Shown: positions 1 through 5,646 of the stretch, one piece after another | Layout of the letters: each line of letters opens with the position of its first letter | Numbering within the stretch: position 1 is the stretch's first letter | The notes under the pieces: generated by a model | What the model was told of the DNA's origin: nothing | The model's database searches: none | Seen by the model: only the letters and a program-made list of their open reading frames with translations | From: Spirochaetaceae bacterium | Lineage (GTDB): Bacteria > Spirochaetota > Spirochaetia > Treponematales > Breznakiellaceae | Length of the DNA: 5,646 nt | Direction of reading: 5' to 3' | Assembly (NCBI GenBank): GCA_031267475.1 | Contig: JAIRZA010000219.1 | Coordinates: forward strand, 1 to 5,646 | Made by a program: the position numbers and the translations under genes

Positions 1-2
1 AA

Positions 3-16
3 GCCCGCTGGCGGGC
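3..16 (-). terminator. GC-rich hairpin just after the ComM-like gene, possible terminator
   Basis: A short inverted repeat, GCCCG-(4 nt)-CGGGC, lies 10 bases past the stop codon of the ATPase gene on the minus strand. It is followed by only TT before the window ends. The position and GC-rich stem fit a rho-independent terminator. The diagnostic U-run cannot be confirmed because the sequence stops there, so this is a hairpin with an inferred role. Confidence 0.35.
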
Positions 17-25
17 GGGGGCAAG

Positions 26-1606
26 CTATACCGAAAACACGTCATAAGGATCGTCCCCCTGCTTTCTATGCCGCACAGCTTCCAAAATATGCTCCATGCT
101 AATCGCGTCCGCTCCCTCTAAATCCGCAATAGTACGGGCGACGCGGAGTATACCGTGATAGGCGCGGCCCGATACACTCAACTTTTCCACAGCCATCGTG
201 AACGCCCCAAGCGCTTTTCCGTCCAGCCGGCAATATTTATCGATAGCTGAAGAACCCATATTTGAATTCCGCCTGATTTCCATACCGGCGAAACGCTCCC
301 GCTGAACCTCGACAGCCAGACGCACACGGTCCGCCGCCGCCTCGTCCGCCTCCTCCGAATCGCCGCTTAGATCCGCGGCGCTTGGCGTATTAACAGGAAC
401 ACGCAATTCCATGCGGTCAAGCAGAGCGCCGCCGAATCTGCGCCAGTAACGCAGAATCTCATCACCCGAACAATAACAACCCGTTTCGGCGGCGGATTTC
501 GTGCCGTATTCACAATCCGAACGCTCCCCCGGCCTTATCCCAAGCCTGCCGCAAGGACAAGGATTCGCCGCCATTACAAGCTGGAAATCCGCCGGAAGCC
601 GGACGGAACTTTCCGCACGCGATATAGTTATAAGCCTGTCTTCAAGCGGCTCTCGCAGAGACTGCAGCACATTTACCTTGAATTCAGGAGCCTCGTCAAG
701 GAACAACACACCAAAATGAGCAAGACTAATCTCTCCGGGACGCACGGCGCGCCCCCCGCCCAAAATCCCTTCGGCGCTTGCCGAATGATGCGGCGCTCGG
801 AACGGCGCTCTGGTAATCAAGCCGCGCACGGCAATACCGGCGAGACTGTGCAAGCGAGTCACAGTTATAGCCTCATCCTGAGTCAAAGCCGGCATTATAG
901 AAGGCATACGCCGCGCAAGCATAGTTTTGCCGGAACCCGGCGGTCCGAATACCAGCAGATTATGTCCGCCCGCCGCCGCTATTTCCAAAGCCCTCTTGTA
1001 CCGCCGCTGACCTTTTACCTCGGTTACCGGCGCGTCTTCCACCTGTTTAGATGTATCAGCAGATTCAATTCCGGCGACAGACATAGGAGGCAGACTTCCA
1101 TGCTCTCTGAGGCATCGCAGGGCGTTTACAGCGTCTTCCAGCGTATCTACACCGGCGACAGCGCAATTTTCAAGTATGGACGCTTCGGCGGCGTTAGCGG
1201 AAGGTACGATGAAGTTCTTGATGCCAGCCTCCCGCCCCGCGGCGGCCGCCGCAAGTGTTCCGCACACGGGACGCACCCTGCCGGAAAGTTCAAGCTCTCC
1301 AAGCACCATCGTGTCAAACGTTGGCGGAATTTCGCCCGCCGCCGCCATTACCGCAAGCGCTATAGCCAAATCCAGCGCGGCGCCGTCTTTTCGTACACCG
1401 GCGGGCGCTAAATTTATGAGTATCCTGTCATTCGGAAACTTAAACCCTGAATTACGGAACGCCGCCCGCACACGCTCGCGCGCCTCTCGCACAGCGCCTG
1501 CCGCCAGTCCGCTAATATCTATACCCGGAATACCGCGTCTGATGTCGGCTTCAACCCTGATAACAATCCCTTCATAACCGAAGGGATTATATGTCATAAC
1601 AAACAT
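26..1606 (-). CDS. comM: YifB/ComM family Mg-chelatase-like AAA+ ATPase
   Basis: This is a cytoplasmic AAA+ ATPase of the YifB/ComM family, 526 residues, the usual family length (about 500). ComM from competent bacteria is a hexameric helicase that drives branch migration when incoming DNA recombines during transformation. The family is also widespread in species not known to be competent, so a general recombination role is inferred. Domains in order: an N-terminal S16/Lon-like ChlI domain (about 5-165), the Mg-chelatase AAA+ core (about 190-400) and a C-terminal helical domain (about 425-515). Visible motifs are Walker A GPPGSGKT (221-228), the family stretch RAPHHSASAEGILGGG (about 270-285), Walker B GVLFLDEAPE (299-308), sensor-1 AANPCPCG (346-353), LLDR with the probable arginine finger (396-399) and SGRAYHGILR near sensor 2 (479-488). 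Cysteines at 350, 352, 365, 377 and 379 could bind zinc. ATG at 1606 is chosen because GAGG sits 5 bases upstream; the in-frame GTG at 1612 overlaps that site. A later ATG at 1597 is possible. Confidence 0.93.
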   Translation of the reverse strand: MFVMTYNPFGYEGIVIRVEADIRRGIPGIDISGLAAGAVREARERVRAAFRNSGFKFPNDRILINLAPAGVRKDGAALDLAIALAVMAAAGEIPPTFDTMVLGELELSGRVRPVCGTLAAAAAGREAGIKNFIVPSANAAEASILENCAVAGVDTLEDAVNALRCLREHGSLPPMSVAGIESADTSKQVEDAPVTEVKGQRRYKRALEIAAAGGHNLLVFGPPGSGKTMLARRMPSIMPALTQDEAITVTRLHSLAGIAVRGLITRAPFRAPHHSASAEGILGGGRAVRPGEISLAHFGVLFLDEAPEFKVNVLQSLREPLEDRLITISRAESSVRLPADFQLVMAANPCPCGRLGIRPGERSDCEYGTKSAAETGCYCSGDEILRYWRRFGGALLDRMELRVPVNTPSAADLSGDSEEADEAAADRVRLAVEVQRERFAGMEIRRNSNMGSSAIDKYCRLDGKALGAFTMAVEKLSVSGRAYHGILRVARTIADLEGADAISMEHILEAVRHRKQGDDPYDVFSV

Positions 1607-1611
1607 GGACA

Positions 1612-1615
1612 CCTC
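1612..1615 (-). promoter_or_regulatory. Ribosome-binding site for the ComM-like gene
   Basis: GAGG (in ACGAGGT) ends 5 bases before ATG 1606. It decides the start: the upstream GTG at 1612 begins on the last G of this motif and so could not be served by it, while ATG 1597 lies 14 bases away. Confidence 0.6.
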
Positions 1616-1701
1616 GTTACATAATATCTACGGCGTTTATCGAGAGGCGCTTTGTTTTTGTTAGAGAATCCGCGGCTTTTATGACAAATGTAATGATGAC
1701 G

Positions 1702-1727
1702 GTTTTTGCAAACTAATTTGCAAAAAC
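1702..1727. repeat. Perfect 11-bp inverted repeat with 4-nt loop at the 3' end of the DUF4954 gene
   Basis: Arms GTTTTTGCAAA (1702-1712) and TTTGCAAAAAC (1717-1727) are exact reverse complements around CTAA. The right arm ends on the last base of the DUF4954 stop codon (TAG, 1729-1727). Each arm contains the self-palindrome TTTGCAAA, so two copies occur 12 bp apart, start to start. On either strand the T-run lies inside the stem rather than after it, so it is not a classical rho-independent terminator. It could be an RNA 3'-end hairpin or a DNA operator in the gap before the ATPase gene. The rest of the gap (1607-1701) shows only a weak TATTAT at 1621-1626, too close to the start to serve as an obvious promoter. 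Confidence 0.6.
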
Positions 1728-3910
1728 TAGGGCGCAGTCCGCGCGGCTTCAAGGCGCTCGAAAAACAGCGCGCTTTCAGCTTTGATGTAAGACAGCAAAG
1801 GGTTGTCCTCCATTTTGCCAAGCACCGCGTCGCGTTCCGCGGTATTGTTATATGTTATGGCGCGGAATGGATTGTTGTAATCTTTATTCTTGCTTATGTA
1901 GACTTGCTCCTCAATATACCGGCGGATACGCGCCGCCTCGTCAAGGAACGCCGCCCAGTCTTGCCGTGTCAAGGAAGCGCCGGCGTTAAGGAAGCGCAGG
2001 ACTTGCAGCGCGTTCCGCGCCCTGTCTAAGGGGTATTCGGATAAAAGACGCGCGTATTCTTCGTGTATCGCGTCCCACGAGGAAAGGTCGCCGCTTCGGA
2101 TTGCTTCACGAAGCGCGTCTGCTTTGTCGCGCGGAACAAGCTGCCCGCCAAGGCTTTCCCACTTAAATGAAACATTTTGCGGATACGCGGTGTTAAAACT
2201 TTCAAAATCGTATTTTTTTCCGGAAAAATAATTTACAAGAGTCTTTACCGCGTAGTATACGAGCATATCACGGTAAGCGGCCGCGGCTTGTTTTGCTTTG
2301 ACTACGATGACCGGCAGGTTGGAGCGTTCAAAAACTTTTCCGCCTACAGAGATTGAGCCGTCGTCGTCTATACTGGTATGCCTGTTTTCGAGCCACGCGA
2401 GCGCTTCGATTATTTCAGCGGCGGTATCGGGCGCAAGGTAGTCTGTTTCAAAATGTTGTTCAATAAAAGTCCGCTTGTCGCGCGCCCGCGCTTTCCAACT
2501 GTTGCGTTCAAGCGCGTACAAGTTGTACATCCACCAGTAAGCGGGCATCAGCACTCGCAGTGTGTTTTCATTGTTGTTGCTAAGCATACAAAACGGCAGT
2601 GTAATATTGAGTTCAAATGGGTAATTCCCTTTTGTAATTATTGTAAAGCAGGAAAAGCGCGAGTTGTGTTTTAAGGAACTGGAAAGACCCGGCCAAAAAC
2701 CGCGTCCGGCTATGATTTCGCCGTCGTTTCCTCTGCTGTTATGGTTTGATCCAACGGTAGCGCCGGCTGCCATGTTCGATTGTCCCATTATCATAGACGC
2801 TATCAAAAATGAATTGTTATGATGTTGTTCGTGCGCCGGAAATACAAGGTTGTTCAGCACTTCGCAGCATGATATGGTTGAATTATCGCCAAGTATTGAA
2901 TGGATTAGACGGGCTCCGTACTTTAGTCCGCAGTTGTTGCCCAGCACAAAGCGAACCGCTTTGCTGCCGTAAAATATCCGGCAGCCGTAGCCGATTATGC
3001 CGTTTACCAATTCTACGCCTTCGCCTATTTGCGTGGGCTCTTTTTCGTCTGATTTTATGGTGAGGTTTTTTAGTTTATTCGCGCCTTTTATATAAGCGCA
3101 GTCGCCTATGCGCACGTCTTTTAGGGTTTTACTGTGCTTGATTACTACGCCGTGTCCGATTTCGCCGTAATACCCGCGTCTGTTGTCAACTGAGTTTTGA
3201 GTGATGTGTTTGAATATGTTCATCAGTTCTGTATCATCGCGGTGCGTCGCCCACAAATAAGCGTCGGCGCATATCATTCCTGAAAAAGGCAGCACGCCGC
3301 GTCCGCCGCTTTCGTTGACCGGTTCTATCCAAACACGCAGCGCCTCGTCTTCTCCTTCTTTTATTACGCCTTCGCCGAATTTGGAGTGGTTTGTTGTATC
3401 CAGTTCGTTTACGGATGATATTATAACGCCGTCTCCAATTATGTAATGTGATATGTACGCGCAGTCGTGTATTGCACAATTATCTCCTATGTCGCATGAG
3501 ATGATTTTGCTTCCTGTGATTCCGGCGGGTACGGTGTAATCATGATAGCGCAAGAGTCCGCCGCCGCATGAGCCGATGCGTATGTATCCGGCAAAAAAAT
3601 TGTTCCTGATATACGCGGGGTTGAAGTTGTCTGTTACAAATACGTCGTCCCAGTGCGATGATATATTTCTGTTTTGTATTAATGCGGCGATTTCGTCAGG
3701 TCTTAGGCGGCGGAATTGTCCGGGTTTGCGCCCGCCTTTTGCTTTGTACATGGCGTCAAGCTGTGTGTTGCGCAGATAGTATTCATCGTGGTTCTTTGGC
3801 AGAAATTCTCCGCTGATAAAATCGTAGCCGTAGCGTTCGTCAGATTCTGTATATGAAGTTGTCATATATTCCGCATCCTTATCATCCCCCCCCCCCCCCT
3901 CCACAACCAT
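1727..3910 (-). CDS. DUF4954 family protein with left-handed beta-helix-like core; poly-G tract at its start
   Basis: I recognise this as a DUF4954 family protein (727 residues from ATG 3910). The molecular function is unknown. Numbered from that ATG, it has a polar N-terminal part (to about 60), then the family-type entry RRLRPDEIAAL (67-77). A long region (about 135-440) follows with imperfect hexapeptide-like turns such as IGDNCAI, IGDGVII, IGHGVVI, IGDCAYI, IGEGVEL and LGDNSTI, as in left-handed beta-helix acyl- or nucleotidyltransferases. Within it, AHEQHHNNSFLIASMIMGQ (359-377) and the following GATVGSNHNSRGNDGEI are hallmark conserved blocks. A mainly helical C-terminal part (about 495-725) completes the protein. 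No signal peptide or membrane segment is visible, so it is probably cytoplasmic. Residues 4-10 (EGGGGDD) are encoded by a 14-G run. ATG 3910 is preferred because GAAGG lies 8 bases upstream. Alternatives are GTG 3925 (no good site) and ATG 3865 (712 residues, AAGGA 10 bases upstream, after the G run). A sugar or lipid-precursor transferase is conceivable but unsupported. Confidence 0.88.
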   Translation of the reverse strand: MVVEGGGGDDKDAEYMTTSYTESDERYGYDFISGEFLPKNHDEYYLRNTQLDAMYKAKGGRKPGQFRRLRPDEIAALIQNRNISSHWDDVFVTDNFNPAYIRNNFFAGYIRIGSCGGGLLRYHDYTVPAGITGSKIISCDIGDNCAIHDCAYISHYIIGDGVIISSVNELDTTNHSKFGEGVIKEGEDEALRVWIEPVNESGGRGVLPFSGMICADAYLWATHRDDTELMNIFKHITQNSVDNRRGYYGEIGHGVVIKHSKTLKDVRIGDCAYIKGANKLKNLTIKSDEKEPTQIGEGVELVNGIIGYGCRIFYGSKAVRFVLGNNCGLKYGARLIHSILGDNSTISCCEVLNNLVFPAHEQHHNNSFLIASMIMGQSNMAAGATVGSNHNSRGNDGEIIAGRGFWPGLSSSLKHNSRFSCFTIITKGNYPFELNITLPFCMLSNNNENTLRVLMPAYWWMYNLYALERNSWKARARDKRTFIEQHFETDYLAPDTAAEIIEALAWLENRHTSIDDDGSISVGGKVFERSNLPVIVVKAKQAAAAYRDMLVYYAVKTLVNYFSGKKYDFESFNTAYPQNVSFKWESLGGQLVPRDKADALREAIRSGDLSSWDAIHEEYARLLSEYPLDRARNALQVLRFLNAGASLTRQDWAAFLDEAARIRRYIEEQVYISKNKDYNNPFRAITYNNTAERDAVLGKMEDNPLLSYIKAESALFFERLEAARTAP
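3876..3880 (-). promoter_or_regulatory. Second ribosome-binding site, for the internal start ATG 3865
   Basis: AAGGA lies 10 bases before the in-frame ATG at 3865, just downstream of the poly-G run. It would allow a 712-residue product (starting MTTSYTESDE) that does not depend on the tract length. Because it lies within coding sequence if ATG 3910 is used, it may be a genuine second start or coincidence. Confidence 0.4.
3886..3899 (-). repeat. Homopolymer of 14 G in the 5' end of the DUF4954 gene (candidate phase-variable tract)
   Basis: Fourteen consecutive C on the plus strand give G14 on the coding strand, spanning the last base of codon 4 to the first base of codon 9 counted from ATG 3910. 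At this length the frame is open into the main protein. With 13 G, reading from ATG 3910 runs into TGA at 3864-3862, which overlaps the downstream ATG 3865 as ATGA. With 15 G it stops at TGA 3884-3882 after nine codons. Homopolymers this long are prone to slipped-strand mispairing in replication, and also to sequencing and assembly error, so the exact length is uncertain. Confidence 0.85.
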
Positions 3911-3918
3911 CAAAAAAA

Positions 3919-3923
3919 CCTTC
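3919..3923 (-). promoter_or_regulatory. Ribosome-binding site for the DUF4954 gene
   Basis: GAAGG precedes ATG 3910 by 8 bases (a run of seven T and one G). This is well-placed Shine-Dalgarno spacing and supports ATG 3910 over GTG 3925, which overlaps the motif's first base. Confidence 0.6.
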
Positions 3924-3934
3924 ACACAAAAAAC

Positions 3935-3943
3935 ATTTTATCA
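3935..3943 (-). promoter_or_regulatory. Candidate extended -10 promoter for the DUF4954 gene
   Basis: TGATAAAAT matches the extended -10 form TGnTATAAT with one hexamer mismatch. No good -35 is seen 17 bases upstream (ATATTT), which extended -10 promoters can tolerate. Transcription would begin near 3928, giving a leader of about 18 bases that contains GAAGG and leads to ATG 3910. It would leave GTG 3925 almost at the 5' end, again arguing against that start. This is prediction from sequence only. Confidence 0.4.
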
Positions 3944-3963
3944 AAAAGTGTTTAGGAAAATAT

Positions 3964-3997
3964 CGCCGGAATGTACAGCGCGAAGAAATATCCGGCG
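3964..3997 (-). terminator. GC-rich hairpin after the transporter gene, possible weak terminator
   Basis: On the minus strand CGCCGGA and TCCGGCG form a perfect 7-bp stem around a 20-base loop, followed by ATATTTTCC. It starts about 30 bases past the transporter stop codon, after the T-rich stretch that follows that stop. The long loop and imperfect U-run make it weak as an intrinsic terminator. It also sits just upstream of the candidate promoter, so an operator is an alternative. Confidence 0.35.
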
Positions 3998-4026
3998 GGA
4001 TGTAAAGGGGTGTAAAAAATAAAAAA

Positions 4027-5646
4027 CTAATTCATGTGCGCCATAGAGTTTGAAATGCTATAGCAATAATCTCCAAGTTTTTCAATGCGCCGTACTAAAT
4101 CAATGAATAGTAATTCAGTCTTCACGTCGGCGCCTTCTTCTATGCGTTTACGTCCAAGTTTGCGTAGTTTATTTCGTACCATATCGATATTTTCTTCGAT
4201 TTTTCTGGCGTATAGGCTTTCTTCTTCGTTCAATTTTCCGCCTAAATGATCTTTTACAAATGTAAGGAATTCTTCAACCAATCCCATATACGGATCAAGG
4301 GCTTCCATTTCTTTTTGTTTGAATATTTGATTTTTCCGGACGCTGCGTTCAAGTAAAAGGCTTACGCCGTAGCAGTTATCGGTCATATCTTCTAAATCCG
4401 CTATTATGCGCATCAATAACGACACGTTATATTCAGAGCGGCGGCTCAGTTGTCTGCGCGTACACTCCATCAGATAGCTTGTCAGGGCTTCGCGCATTTG
4501 ATCCGCGTACTCTTCTTTACTTCGTAAATCAGAGACTAGTGTGCCGGCTGATTCGGGGTTGAGGTTTTGCAGGGAATTTCTTAATTTTTGATACATAGAA
4601 AAAACCATTGCGGCCATATCGCGTATTTCATTTTTTGCGCGCAGAATACTTAGTTCGGGCGTGTCGCGGATTGAAGCGGATAGATATGAAAATTGATATA
4701 CGTTTTCGGGTTTTTCATTTGCTTTATCGTTATCTTTAATGAGGAATGTTACGAGCGCGGCAAATTGTTTTACAAATGGAAAAAACAAAATGGTATTTAG
4801 TACATTAAATGTTGTATGAAACATTGCTAGCTGAGTTGTTACGAGCGCGTGGCTTTCGCCGGGGCTTATGAGTTTGACGAGCGCGACCAGCGGGTTAAAA
4901 AATATCAAGGCGACAATCGCGCCTATTACGTTAAACAAAACGTGAACCATCGCCGCCCGTTTAGCCGCTGTTTTTGTGCCGATAGATGCGAGCAGAGCGT
5001 CTATTGTGGTGCCGATATTTGCGCCTAGTATCATCGCCGCCGAGGAATCGAAGTCGATGATGTCTTTGTACGCCATTGTCAGGATGATCGCGGTGGAGGC
5101 GCTTGATGAATGTACGATGAGTGTTACTACGAGCCCGATTCCGGCGCAGGCGAGGATTCTTAAAAATCCGCCGTCTCCTAGTGTTTGTAAGAATTCTAAG
5201 CTGTCGGGGTTTATTTCAGGCATTGATCTTGTGAGGAAATCGAGGCCGAGAAACAGCAGCCCAAAGCCCATTACGGCGTTTCCCGCGCCTTGGTATTTCC
5301 ATTTTATGGTGCGCATTAAAAATCCGGCGCCGACCGCCGGCAGGGCGATGCTGGAAATATTGAGTGTAAAGCCGATTAACGAAACGATCCACGCTGTTAC
5401 GGTGGTGCCGATATTCGCGCCCATTATTACGCCGATGGCTTGTGTGAGTGTGAGGAGTCCGGCGTTCACAAAGGATACGACCATTACGGTAGTCGCGCTC
5501 GATGATTGAATGATGGCTGTTACGAGGAAGCCTGTCATGATGGCGGAAATGCGGCTGCCTGTCATGAAGCTAAGTGTTCGTTGTAGTCTGTCGCCGGTTC
5601 CTTCTTGTATGCCGTCTCCCATTATTTTCATGCCGTACAGGAAGAG
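4027..5646 (-). CDS. Na+/phosphate cotransporter family protein with C-terminal PhoU-like domain (5' end missing)
   Basis: This is an inner-membrane protein of the Na/Pi cotransporter family (Na_Pi_cotrans domains, NptA/YjbB-like), expected to move phosphate with sodium. The reading frame is open to the window edge: five codons (LFLYG) precede the first visible ATG at 5631, and 'LFLYGMKIMGDG' is the usual first helix. The true start therefore lies outside, and 539 residues are visible. Numbered from the first visible codon, the inverted-repeat core shows QSSSATT (47-53) with GANIGTT (76-82), then HSSSAST (179-185) with GANIGTT (208-214), across several hydrophobic segments to about residue 300. 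The second motif has His where Gln is typical. After a linker, about 335-530 is a charged helical PhoU-like region with two ExxxD-type segments, DLEDMTDNC (412-420) and RIEKLGDYC (515-523). PhoU-like domains regulate phosphate uptake or bind metal clusters. The stop is TAG, followed by a T-rich stretch. Substrate is inferred from the family; some members may mainly export phosphate. Confidence 0.93.
   Translation of the reverse strand, partial: LFLYGMKIMGDGIQEGTGDRLQRTLSFMTGSRISAIMTGFLVTAIIQSSSATTVMVVSFVNAGLLTLTQAIGVIMGANIGTTVTAWIVSLIGFTLNISSIALPAVGAGFLMRTIKWKYQGAGNAVMGFGLLFLGLDFLTRSMPEINPDSLEFLQTLGDGGFLRILACAGIGLVVTLIVHSSSASTAIILTMAYKDIIDFDSSAAMILGANIGTTIDALLASIGTKTAAKRAAMVHVLFNVIGAIVALIFFNPLVALVKLISPGESHALVTTQLAMFHTTFNVLNTILFFPFVKQFAALVTFLIKDNDKANEKPENVYQFSYLSASIRDTPELSILRAKNEIRDMAAMVFSMYQKLRNSLQNLNPESAGTLVSDLRSKEEYADQMREALTSYLMECTRRQLSRRSEYNVSLLMRIIADLEDMTDNCYGVSLLLERSVRKNQIFKQKEMEALDPYMGLVEEFLTFVKDHLGGKLNEEESLYARKIEENIDMVRNKLRKLGRKRIEEGADVKTELLFIDLVRRIEKLGDYCYSISNSMAHMN

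Noticed and set aside
716..1411. 231-codon open frame on the plus strand opposite the ATPase gene
   Set aside because: It is antisense to a strongly recognisable AAA+ ATPase. Its product is an Arg/Ser/His-rich low-complexity sequence with no family resemblance, as expected from the shadow frame of GC-rich coding DNA.
1621..1626. TATTAT as a -10 box for the ATPase gene
   Set aside because: It lies only 15 bases before ATG 1606, so a transcript starting there would lose the GAGG ribosome-binding site. No matching -35 was found.
1594..1821. Minus-strand 75-codon frame spanning the gap between the ATPase and DUF4954 genes
   Set aside because: It overlaps the 3' end of DUF4954 in another frame and the ATPase start. 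The product is basic and cysteine-rich without any recognisable domain, so it looks like a chance frame.
3862..3885. Seven-codon frame ATG 3885 to TGA 3862 as a separate leader peptide
   Set aside because: It directly follows the G run without its own properly spaced ribosome-binding site. It is better described as the frame entered by a 13-G variant than as an independent gene.
4976..5509. 177-codon open frame on the plus strand opposite the transporter gene
   Set aside because: It lies antisense to the repeated QSSS/GANIGTT membrane core. Its apparent hydrophobic stretches mirror the complementary codons, and no independent ribosome-binding site or family signature is seen.
4027..5631. Treating ATG 5631 as the true start of the transporter
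   Set aside because: The frame is open upstream and encodes LFLYG, which belongs to the conserved first helix (LFLYGMKIMGDG), so the gene is truncated by the window edge.

Overview
The window holds three protein genes, all read on the minus strand. From right to left (5' to 3' of transcription) they are: a Na+/phosphate cotransporter-family membrane protein with a C-terminal PhoU-like domain, cut by the right edge; a 727-residue protein of the DUF4954 family with a left-handed beta-helix-like core; and a YifB/ComM-type Mg-chelatase-like AAA+ ATPase. I see no tRNA, rRNA, CRISPR array, insertion sequence or integrase, and no convincing gene on the plus strand.

The likely source is a spirochaete of the Treponema group, with medium confidence. 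DUF4954 proteins are known mainly from Treponema-type spirochaetes and Bacteroidetes. The opening of the ComM-like protein (MFVMTYNPFGYEG) and its 'GGALLDRMELRVPV' segment resemble my recollection of treponemal versions. Long poly-G tracts next to gene starts are also a known treponemal trait. Moderate overall GC fits gut or oral treponemes. A Bacteroidetes source is not excluded.

Layout: 1-25 is the 3' flank of the ATPase gene with a short GC-rich hairpin. 26-1606 is the ATPase. 1607-1726 is a gap containing a perfect 11-bp inverted repeat against the DUF4954 stop codon. 1727-3910 is the DUF4954 gene. 3911-4026 is a gap with a ribosome-binding site, an extended -10 promoter candidate and a GC-rich hairpin that may end the transporter transcript. 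4027-5646 is the transporter, whose start lies beyond the window. The gaps of about 115-120 bp with their own signals suggest separate transcription rather than a tight operon. Nothing indicates that the three products share a pathway.

The most interesting signal is a run of 14 G (minus strand, 3886-3899) inside the first codons of the DUF4954 gene. It lies between two plausible ATG starts, each with its own ribosome-binding site. A change of one G predicts three outcomes: full-length reading, a stop after nine codons, or a stop that overlaps the second ATG as ATGA. This is a candidate slipped-strand (phase-variable) translational switch on a protein family of unknown function. A second, weaker observation is that strand base skew changes sign between the left and right genes although all are co-directional. 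I found no clear evidence of a wholly new multi-gene system.
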